Positions 9,890-17,689 of a stretch of 20,156 bases of DNA are shown one piece after another; position 1 is the stretch's first letter, and each line of letters opens with the position of its first letter. Source of the DNA: Haplomitrium mnioides (Eukaryota > Marchantiophyta > Haplomitriopsida > Calobryales); contig JBNGIS010008794.1 in NCBI GenBank assembly GCA_049999725.1, forward strand, positions 1 to 20,156, given 5' to 3'. A program made the translations under genes and the position numbers. A model generated the notes under the pieces. It was given only the letters and a program-made list of their open reading frames with translations, did no database searches and was not told the DNA's origin.

Positions 9890-10280
9890 TTCAAGACAAT
9901 TCTAAAAGAGTTACACAACTCAAAACCAATAAGCAAACTAAAGCCAAGAATATAAGACAAAGCTAAGCAACCAAAGAACCCAAATGATTCAAGAGGAACT
10001 CCAAAATGAGGAGTGGGGCTAAGAAGCCCTTCTATTTATACAAGAGAAGAGAGTGTCATCCCTCTTTCTTAACTTACAAGTCACTTCTCATTTCAGCCCT
10101 AAAGTTGACTCACTACCAAAAGTGACTTCGAATGCAAGTAACCTAAAAGTGACTCTCCACCAAAAGTGACTTCAAAAGCATGTAATACAATCTTAACCTA
10201 AAAGTGACTCACTACCATGTCCTTCAATTCTCTCTATTTTCTTATAAATAGCACAACCTTATACTTGTACTATTACACCA
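9890..10280. other. Non-coding ~390-bp interruption between gag tail and zinc knuckle
   Basis: The basic gag tail and the zinc-knuckle remnant should be contiguous but are separated by about 390 bases with no copia coding. The segment holds a GGGCT-AAGA-AGCCC mini-hairpin (10016-10029), a TATA-like CTATTTATACAAG just after it, a set of AAAGTGACT repeats, and a second TATA-like TTATAAATAG near 10251. This is the look of an LTR or of a small non-autonomous element, but I could not define its ends or a target duplication. A highly diverged spacer is the alternative. Confidence 0.5.
10098..10219. repeat. Imperfect repeats of a CCTAAAAGTGACTC unit
   Basis: Three copies begin CCTAAA(A)GTGACTC at 10098, 10142 and 10197, at spacings of 44 and 55 bases. 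Each of the first two is followed by a half-unit CCAAAAGTGACTTC, so AAAGTGACT occurs several times in about 120 bases. They lie inside the gag-pol interruption. Such arrays are typical of LTR U3 regions. Confidence 0.75.
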
Positions 10281-10942
10281 GTGGTAAGGAGTAGATGTAG
10301 AGCTATGGAGCATACATATAAAGTTTGCAAAATCCCACCTCACTTAGTAGCACTATATGCAAATGACAAGAACCAAAAAGTTGCAATTGAGACTCATGGT
10401 GTTTTCTTGGAACAAACCGATACCCTTAGCAACTATATCAATAAGAAAGAGGATTTGAATATACCTGAGACAAATATAATTCAGTGTACAAATTCTATAC
10501 TACCTCTTGATGATATTCATACCTATATAATTGGTAGTAGCAGTACTCATACTATTCTAAAATGCAGGTCTTACTTCACCAAACTTACACCCTCATATCG
10601 AAAGGTGACTACTATCATGCACAATAATCAAATTGAAGAAGGTAAAGTACCAGCCATTATAAGATTGCCACAAAAAATTATTATTAATATCAAATCAGCT
10701 ATTTATGCTCCAAGTGCAACAAGAAACCTGATTAGTTTAAGAGATATACAAGACAATAGTTTCCACATTCATACTAACACTTGTAAAAACCAGGAGGTGT
10801 TGCATTTGTTAAAGTACACTCCTGAAGAATTTGTAATAAAAGAAACTCTATTTGCGTACCCTCTTGGTTTTTATATCACGCAAAATACAAATTTTTCATA
10901 CTCATGCACAAAAACATCGATCATACCATACTATGACATAAT
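10281..10942 (+). pseudogene. pol: copia pol: zinc-knuckle remnant and aspartic protease
   Basis: The frame opens with a relic of the gag CCHC knuckle (CRAMEHTYKVCKIP; one cysteine is lost and spacing is shortened), followed by HLVALYAND, as in plant copia polyproteins. The protease segment shows GSSSTHTILK near 10533, then TRNLISLRDI near 10720. In the family the position of this Gly (codon at 10533-10535) is the catalytic Asp, so the protease is dead. The frame ends at TAA 10947-10949, where reading moves to another frame. The protease cleaves Gag-Pol in functional relatives. Confidence 0.8.
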
Positions 10943-12106
10943 TGCTTAAGACATCCGGGTACGACAATGTTTCAGAACATTCAAAAAGTAACTCAATCTA
11001 TTCTTTCAAGCATAAAGCCATCTTTGATTGAAAGACCATGCATACATTGTTCTCAAGAAAAACTAGCCTTACGACCAGCAATCTCCGAGACAATTCTAGA
11101 AATTCCAAAATTCCTTGAGAGGATACATGTAGATATCTATGGTCCTATCGACCCACCCAATGGACCTTTTTTGGTACTTTCTAATGATAATCTATGCTTT
11201 AGCTAAATGATCACAAGTATCATTACTCTCGACTTATAATTTAGTCTTCTCGAGGATATTAGCACATATTTTGAAATTGAAAGTTCAATTTCCAAAAATT
11301 CTAATAAAAGTCCTACGAGTTAACAATGCAAGAGAGTATACATCAAAAGAATTTGATGATTTTTGCAAAACTATGGGTATAGATACCCAATACTTTGTCG
11401 TGCATGTCCATTTTCAAAATGGAATAGCCCAAAGAGTAATTCACAACATTCAAACAATTGCTAGACCCATGTTAATGTAGATTAATTTACCAGTTTCTAC
11501 ATGGGGTCATGCAGCACTACATGCTCCATCACTTTTAAAATATAGGCCATTGGCATTCAATACATTATCACCTCACCAGCTTGCCTATGGTAATATACCA
11601 GACTTATCTCATTTAAGAGTTTTTGGTTGTTAAGTCTTAGTTCCAATTATGGGATTGAAAAGGACTAAGACTGGACCTCAAAGAAAACAGGCATCTATGT
11701 AGGATATGACTTCTCTTTTATTATACGCTATCTAGAACCATCCACTTCTGATGTTTTCTAAGGGAGATTAGTTGTTTGCCATTTTTATGAGGATATATTT
11801 CCATCTTTTTTTGAAGATAAACATTCTTTATTATCAAAAAAAATCCAATGGGAGAACATGTCCACTATATGGATAGATCAAAGAACAAGGCAAGGTGAGG
11901 ATGAAGTCAAGAGACTTCTTCACTTAGCTAAAATTGTTGAACAATTGCTAGATTCATTTAATGAAATTGCAAAGGTATCAAGGTCACATATACCCGCGGT
12001 GAATATTTCTGCAAGAATTCAGGATATTTCTAAACCATCAACTGACCAAGTACCAAGGCAAAAGAGAGGATGCCCTCTTGGCTCAAAAGACTCTCAGCCT
12101 TGGTAA
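10943..12106 (+). pseudogene. pol: copia pol: GAG-pre-integrase and integrase
   Basis: After a frameshift the sequence CLRHPG (10943-10960) and CIHCSQEK give the HHCC-type zinc-binding region. ERIHVDIYGPI follows, with the first catalytic Asp at 11132-11134. A further frameshift gives LRVNNAREYTS and FQNGIAQRV. There the second catalytic Asp has become Asn (11322-11324) and the catalytic Glu has become Gln (11430-11432), with the exact 35-residue spacing preserved. Conserved downstream blocks are LPVSTWGHAALHA, LSHLRVFGC, GIYVGYDFSFIIRYLEP and RGCPLGSKDS. Stops include 11478, 11631 and the frame break near 11690. Two of three catalytic residues are gone, so this integrase is inactive. Confidence 0.88.
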
Positions 12107-13599
12107 AAAGCTTCGACAAAGAGAACTACATTCTCAATTGATGTGCCAATAGCATCGTCATCTACACTCTTACTGTCTCAACCAACCATCTCCCTATTGG
12201 AGTACCATAATAATCAAGAGATCTTGATCCACTACATGGATATAAGAGCTATATGGCATAGAAAGAGTGTTGATGTAGATGACCATTTTGCATTCCTAGT
12301 TTCACAGACTATATCTAATACACCACCTGATCTGAGATCTGTCAAAGAAGCTATGGACAATTTTGATTGGATAGAGTGGAAAAAGGAAATGGATTCAAAA
12401 CTTGACTCTATGATACAGAGAAACATATTTGGACCTTTTTCCCTTATTCCTTCCGATGCTCATTTAATCGGATATAGGTGGATTTTTGTGAAAAAGCGAA
12501 ATGAAAAAGGAAAAATTGTCAGATATAAAGCATGCCTTGTAGCCAACGACTATACACAAATACCTGGGAGAGACTTTGATCTCACATACACCCTAGTTAT
12601 AGATGCTATCACATACCAATTCCTAGTAAGATTTTCTATAGGATATGAGCTTATGACACATCAGATGGATGTTGTGACATCATACTTATACGGGCTATTA
12701 GATACCCAAATCTATATGAAGGCTCCTCTAGAGCTTATTGCAAGGAATATCTATCATAATAATGGGGAGAATATCACTAAGAAAAAACCATCGATTGACT
12801 CATCTACCTCTTTACCATCGACCATAATCAAACCTAGTGGTGGTAGTACTAGGTCAAGACCTATAGTCCATGAGATGCAATCTAGGGAGAAAAGACGTAT
12901 TGTCCTCCTTATGCATCAATCCATGCCTCTAGCCAAGGATGGATATGCAATTCAGATCCTTGGATGTATTTATGGACTTAAGTAGAGTGGTCGAATCTAG
13001 TATCATAGATTTCATAAGGAGATGATAGCTATAGGTTTTCACTTTGATGACATTGCACCAAGTTCATTCATCAAGAATTTTGACAAAGAATTTATAATTT
13101 TCGAACTATATATTGATGATATAAACTCATCCGGCCACCAATCCTTACTTGAGCAAACTATTTTCTATGTTTAAGAAAATTTTTGATATGAAGGATTTTG
13201 GTAAGACCAAATATTGTTTAGGATTACAATTTGAGTACCTAGATGATGGTATATTGATGCATTAGAGTACTTATACTAAGAAAACTCTAAAACAATTTAA
13301 TATAGATAAATCTCATCATGTAACATCACCTATGGAAATAAGAACTCTGGATAAAGAAAAAGATATTTTCCGAAAAAGGAAAGACATAGAGCCAATCCTT
13401 GGATCTGAGATACCATATCTCTCCACTATAGGAGCTTTTATGTATCTTGCAAATCAAACACGGCCTGATATTTCCTTTACCGTAAACTTGCTTACAAGAC
13501 ATAGTTCACAACCTACTATACGGCATTGGAATTGTGTCAATCGTATTTTTAGATATTTACAAGGCACAATTGACATGGGACTATTTTTCCTAAATAATA
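12107..13599 (+). pseudogene. pol: copia pol: reverse transcriptase
   Basis: RT copies the element RNA into DNA. Landmarks: GYRWIFVKKRNEKGKIVRYKA (from about 12467), QMDVVTSYLYG with the first catalytic Asp at 12668-12670, IYMKAP, IYGLK near 12968, LYIDDIN with the Asp pair at 13115-13120, KDFGKTKYCLGLQF, YLSTIGAFMYLANQTRPDI and RYLQGTIDMGLF. Both catalytic motifs are retained. The reading is broken by TAG at 12983 and another shortly after (near 12998), a frameshift near 13125-13150, and TAG near 13264. Between RNIY (12743-12754) and the IYGLK block there are about 65 extra residues compared with related elements. The domain is certain; it cannot be translated whole. Confidence 0.92.
12755..12950 (+). 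other. Open, apparently foreign insertion inside the RT domain
   Basis: In plant copia RTs the block after IYMK-P and RN-(I/M)-Y runs in a few residues to the SLYGLKQSG block. Here about 65 in-frame residues rich in Ser, Lys and Arg intervene (containing ITKKKPSIDSSTSLPS and STRSRPIVHEMQSREKRR), with no stop codon. The segment is not similar to any RT piece I know. It may be a small insertion, or the product of compensating indels in what was RT sequence. Confidence 0.5.
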
Positions 13600-14108
13600 C
13601 TGATCAAATCCTAACCGGCTATGCGGATGCATGATACCTTTTGGATCTTGACGATGCTAAATCCCAAACCAGCTATGTATTCCTATATGGCTCTACGGCT
13701 ATATCATGGAAAAGTACAAAGCAAACATTGACTTGTACATCCTCAAACCATGTAAAGATTATAGCTTTGTAGGAAGCCAATAGGGAGTGTTTATACCTAC
13801 AAAAGATGATTAGTCATATTTATTTACATTGTGGCTTACCTTGTATATCGAACTCGACTATTATTTTTGAAGACAACTTGGCATGTGTACAATAGGTCCT
13901 ATAAGGTTTTATTAAAGGAGACTATATTAAACACATTGCACCTAAGTTTTTCTTCACCCATGAGAAGCAAGACAACACTATCTCTATGCAGGTTATCTCT
14001 GGTAAAGAGAATATTGCTGATATTTTTACGAAGGCTTTACCTTCGGCACTGCACCAGCATTTTTGCCATTCTCTTGGACTACGAAGATTATCGAGATTAT
14101 TATTATGA
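13600..14108 (+). pseudogene. pol: copia pol: RNase H and C-terminus
   Basis: RNase H removes the RNA strand during reverse transcription. GYADA has its Asp at 13626-13628. It is followed by AISWKSTKQTLTCTSSNH, EANRECLYLQ, FEDNLACVQ, IKHIAPKFFFTHEKQ, ENIADIFTKALP and LGLRRLS, the usual C-terminal order of plant copia polyproteins. The whole stretch is in one frame and ends at TGA 14106-14108. In-frame stops follow GYADA (13632) and interrupt at the IAL-EAN step and twice around the CVQ-GFIKGD step. The active-site acidic residues I can place are still there. Confidence 0.9.
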
Positions 14109-14464
14109 CTTCATCAACTATTATCTCATTATATAGTCGACATCATCATACTTGTCTTTGATATATCTTCGTTGTATATTCTGCTCATGGTATTTTTCAG
14201 GACATCACTTGATTATTCTTTATTTATATTTATGGCCTATAGCTGATTTTCTCGTTATTATTTCTTCTCTATATCCAATCACTTTATGACATATACATCC
14301 ATTTATAAATGGTGGTTGTACTCTTTCTCTCATAGTAATATGAGGGTTTTAATGAGGTAACACTTTTATTCTTCATATGGATTTCTTTAGTAGTGTTGGC
14401 GATATTTTTATCATAGGTTTTACAGTTATCTTACGTGTGTTTATAACATTCCTCATGTTATAAC
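14109..14464 (+). other. 3' untranslated region of the copia element
   Basis: T-rich non-coding sequence between the pol stop and the polypurine tract. It includes GGGTTTTAATGAGGTAACAC near 14345, a block that resembles the conserved GGTTTTTAACGAGGCAACA stretch upstream of the 3' LTR in many plant copia elements. No other gene is visible. Confidence 0.7.
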
Positions 14465-14474
14465 CAAGAGATAG
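14465..14474 (+). other. Degenerate polypurine tract next to the 3' LTR
   Basis: CAAGAGATAG directly abuts the TGTTA of the 3' LTR, where the plus-strand primer (normally a G-rich purine run) should be. It is nearly all purine but interrupted by C and T. The identification rests mostly on position. Confidence 0.6.
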
Positions 14475-14736
14475 TGTTATACTATATATAGTAAGATAAG
14501 TACACTAATTTATAATTAGGTCTTAATCTATGATTAGTGCATATAACTATGATTATGGTTAATACTAATCCTAGGAGATTAACACATATACCTTTGTGGC
14601 CTATGATCATTTTACACATTATTATTATTACACACATTCATATATTGAGAGAGAAGAGAGAAGTGGAGAGGAGATATGCTTACCATCATATATCTTGGTT
14701 CATGTTTGATGATTGAATGATACTTCTACCTCAACA
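14475..14736 (+). repeat. 3' LTR of the copia element (262 bp)
   Basis: It matches 6054-6317 along its full length. It starts TGTTATACTATA and ends TACCTCAACA, preserving the canonical CA terminus that the 5' copy has lost on its inner end. A 2-bp deletion relative to the 5' LTR lies in the ATACATATAG segment, and most substitutions fall in the first 90 bases and around the GA-rich tract. Confidence 0.92.
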
Positions 14737-14741
14737 ATCCT
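14737..14741. repeat. Right target-site duplication (ATCCT) of the copia element
   Basis: ATCCT follows the AACA terminus directly and equals 6049-6053. Removing 6054-14741 would restore a single ATCCT and join the gypsy I flank on the right to the coiled-coil-like remnant on the left. Confidence 0.9.
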
Positions 14742-14932
14742 TTGGTTTAAGATATGAGTGTCTATTGCAAACAAAGAAAGGAAGCAATACTATTGGACTA
14801 GAACCAAAATTGGGAAAATTTTGCAAAGGTAGAAGAAAGACAATGAAGAACAGACAATAGAGAAAAAATAGATAGCAAGAGTCCAAGGAGAAAACACGAA
14901 AGTATGGAATATGTAAAAACAAAGTTACGAAC
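14742..14932 (-). other. 3' flank of gypsy I after its pol stop
   Basis: Non-coding on the minus strand after the gypsy I stop codon, pyrimidine-rich in that orientation. It is interrupted by the copia insertion, so the element's polypurine tract and 3' LTR must lie to the left of 6049, if they survive. I did not find them. Confidence 0.5.
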
Positions 14933-16557
14933 TCATACATAATATAATTTGACATGATTTTCATTGATTGGTGCAGCAAAGGCAGTCCCATCAAGAGTCT
15001 CTAGACTAAGATATCCATGTGCATGAACCTGTATGACTTTATATGGTCATGACCAGTTTGTGGTGAACTTAAGAGCAAAAGGAAGAAATCTCATATCAAA
15101 AACTAGAACTTAATTATTGATTTGGAATAATCTAGTCTTGATATTTGTTTGTTATGCCCATATTTCACCTAAAGGTGATGTGAAGATTGTAAGGAAAAAG
15201 CAGTCAATTTATATTTTGTTTATTGTTCTAAAGCAACAAGTCTATATTGTAGTGGTTCTCGAGAACCAAGTATGTATGCAATCACCACGCAAAATGAGGG
15301 GACTTGAATTTCAATTGGAAGCAATGCTTTTTGATCATAGACAAGATGAAAGAGTGTACATCTAGTGGATGCATTTGTCATTGACCTAAAAGCCCAAAAT
15401 GCAGTAGGTAGATGTTCATTCCAATCAAATTGATGAGTCAAAACCATTTTTGTACGGATTGATTTAGGGACTTTGTTCGTAGATTCTACTTGTCCATTTT
15501 CTTACAGATGATAAGGAGTCAATGTCTTATGGTGGATGGAACAAATGGTCATACAAGAACTAATCACATTATTTAGGAAGTGTGTACCCCGATCGCTAGC
15601 TAGTTCTAGCGAAGAGCTGAATTTTGTATAGATGTATTGTAGAGGAGCGAAGCCATGGAGTCAACATTGTCGACGGGGAGGGCAATAGCTTTGGCCTATT
15701 TGGCAACATATATTGTCATAGATAATATATACAGACTGCATTGGCTTTGTGAAGGAGGATAAATTGGACCAATAAAATTTCTACCCCATTTTTCGAAAGT
15801 GAAAAGTGGAAGGATAGGAGTTAGTGACATTTCATAATTTTTTGTTAGGCGATATGTTCTCTGCTAGACATTGCATGTCCTTATGAATTGATGAGAATCT
15901 GCAAATAGAGTTGGCCACCAATATCTAGAAAAGAGTACTTTCAATGCAATAGACTTTTTAGTGGAATAGCCACTACAAGTAGATGTGTGGCGCTCATGGA
16001 GCACTTGAGAAGTTTAGGGAGGTATGAAGAAACGTCATAAGATGCAATCCTCTCCAATTTGGTAGAGGAAACCAGAGACAATAGTGTAAGGAGTGGTGGT
16101 TCTTATAAAAGGTTGTATTTGACTTGAGGATTGAATGGTATATTGTCAATGGTAAGAAAGGGGACTAATTGAGTAAACCAAGGATGAGCTGATAGTTGGA
16201 CTAAAGGGTGTTTGTTGACAGGGTTAGAAGAAAGTAATAAATCAAATGTTAAAACCCACAAGTCAAGAAGGTTGTCATCTAAGAAATAAGGATCATGATC
16301 ACTAAGGACTCTTGATAAAAGATCACAATCGCCATGGTGGACTCTAAAATAGACTTGAATTGTAAATCTAAATTCCTGAAGTAAGAAAACATATTGAGCT
16401 AATCTACCAATTAAAGCGGGATTGATGATGATATACTTCAGACACTTATGATCCACTACAAAAATGAACTTGTAGCCCAACAAGTAATGCCAACATTTTT
16501 GAATGGCTTGATATGTGGAGCTAGATGCTTCGCTGGTTTCTCCTCATATGACTTTCA
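14933..16557 (-). pseudogene. pol: gypsy I pol remnant: RNase H and integrase
   Basis: Reading from 16557 downward, the RNase H end shows HYLLGYKFIFVVDHK (about 16489-16445) and LLQEFRFTIQV. The integrase zinc region (about 16000-15850) shows STKKSIALKV and YWWPTLF, but its second His is Tyr and its last Cys is a stop. The core shows EKWGRNFIGPI (first catalytic Asp changed to Asn), SDRGTHF (Asp kept) and NGQVEST (Glu kept, 35 residues on). Then come TPYHL, DWNEHLPTAFWAFRSMTNAS (about 15425-15365), LLPIEIQVPSF, and finally KVIQVHAHGYLSLETLDGT and NENHVKLYY. The stop is at 14933-14935. Frames change several times. It is an old Ty3/gypsy copy, cut on its upstream side by gypsy II at 16558. Confidence 0.85.
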
Positions 16558-17088
16558 TGTTGAGTGCACATTGAATATGAGAGGTGGGTTGAAGTGTGGC
16601 TGCAATCATCAATACACAACAAAATCTACAAAGGAAGAATACTCAATACAAAATATTGAAGAAATTCTCACTCTTTACTCCAAATGTTCTCACACAAATC
16701 ACTCTTGCTCTAACCCTTCTAACTCTCAACACACTCCTCACTCTATGAAAGACTACTCCTCAAGTACTTGCCCTCCAATGAGTCTTCCAAGTAGCTCCTC
16801 TAAGTGCTTCTCCAAAGGTCTCTCACAACTCTCAAAACTAAAATCTCCAAATGAAAAACCAAGTCCTAACTCAAGCTCATCTCCTCTCTTCTCCTCCTCT
16901 TTATATACTAGTATAGATAATTACTAGGAGTAAAATTAAATATTCTATCACCCTAAGTAAAGAATCTATGGTGATTATCTCTCTAATTATTAATTCCTAC
17001 AAGTGCTCTTCAAGTATCTCCATCTTTTGTTTTCTTCTTCAAGAAGAAGCTTCTCATTTGGAGCTTCTCTTGTCAAATAATCTCAACA
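16558..17088 (-). repeat. Probable 3' LTR of gypsy II (531 bp)
   Basis: On the plus strand the segment begins TGTTGAGTGC and ends AATCTCAACA. The 7-base ends TGTTGAG and CTCAACA are exact inverted repeats, as LTR termini are. Gypsy I coding stops exactly at its left edge. The minus-strand TATA box (TATATAAAG) about 180 bases in gives a U3-R-U5 layout in the orientation of gypsy II pol. The five bases outside differ on the two sides (TTTCA left, ATTAG right). That argues against a solo LTR and fits the outer end of an element that continues to the right. No clear polypurine tract abuts it, which is the main weakness. Confidence 0.62.
16899..16907 (-). promoter_or_regulatory. TATA box in the gypsy II LTR
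   Basis: On the minus strand TAGTATATAAAGAGGAGG reads as a good plant TATA box followed by a GA-rich initiation zone. Its place inside the LTR makes it the likely U3 promoter core, driving transcription leftward. Confidence 0.5.
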
Positions 17089-17689
17089 ATTAGTCCAAGA
17101 CTTTTCTACCTTGTATTTTTCTCTACAAAAAATTCCTAAGAGGATACTTCGAGATTCACTCAAAGAATAAATCAAAGAACAAATTGACTTCTCTTGACTT
17201 TTCTCCTCTTTAGTCTATTCTAGAAGAATCTCTATAAAATAATTAATACTAAGTCAATTTGCCTTTACTATACCTTGTTGAAAATCTTGTTCAAGTAAGA
17301 TTCCTACCCATATAATAATATTTTTATTTTCTAATTTGTAGATACTCTCTGTTTTGACTTTTCTGCAGCTCCTTTTTATAACTTTGACCGGTTATAACTT
17401 CCGGTTTACAAGAGCTTTTTCACTTCTGTAAATTTGTACTAAGTACTTAAGCAATATTATATCCCTCTATCAAATATTAGCTTTTAAACATTTCTCATAA
17501 GAACAAAATTTACTCTGTACTCAATTCTAACATATTAAAGAAAACCGATCAAATCTAAGTTTCTCCTAATAACTTCTAAGTCTTCTCCATACTTCACCAA
17601 AATGCATCCATTCTATGACAGGGGTTTAAGCACATTAAAATCTTCACAAAACCATCCCATGCCTTTACATTTTACCTACCTTTAAGGTT
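17089..17689 (-). other. Non-coding region between gypsy II pol and its LTR
   Basis: About 600 bases without coding similarity follow the pol stop. On the minus strand there is a purine-rich run (AAAGAGGAGAAAAGTCAAGA) near 17210-17190, about 100 bases short of the LTR edge, and a CCGG-containing AACCGGAAGTTATAACCGG direct repeat near 17405-17385. The purine run may be the functional polypurine tract if the LTR boundary is misplaced. Confidence 0.5.

Larger units (their letters stand above)
6054..14736 (+). mobile_element. Full-length, non-functional Ty1/copia LTR retrotransposon
   Basis: An 8683-bp element begins TGTT and ends AACA. It has two alignable LTRs (6054-6317 and 14475-14736), a perfect ATCCT target duplication, and plus-strand copia-order genes: gag, protease, integrase, reverse transcriptase, RNase H. 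Copia elements of this type are usually about 5 kb. The excess comes from a 2.7-kb leader (6330-9019), a roughly 390-bp interruption between gag and pol, and a roughly 190-bp insertion in the RT. Every gene has several stops and frameshifts, so the copy cannot be autonomous. Conserved RT and RNase H wording places it among plant copia elements; I do not assign a lineage. It lies within the 3' flank of the older gypsy I. Confidence 0.92.

Noticed and set aside
10098-10219. CRISPR-like repeat array
   Set aside because: Only three imperfect units with unequal spacing in a eukaryotic retroelement; no spacer structure or cas genes.
16448-16927. 159-codon plus-strand open frame, Ser/Pro-rich
   Set aside because: It crosses the junction between gypsy I coding and the gypsy II LTR and is antisense to both. 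Its Ser/Pro richness reflects the CT-rich plus strand of the LTR.
16558-17088. Interpretation as a solo LTR
   Set aside because: The flanking pentamers differ (TTTCA and ATTAG), and gypsy II pol in the same orientation lies directly upstream of it, so an element-terminal LTR fits better.
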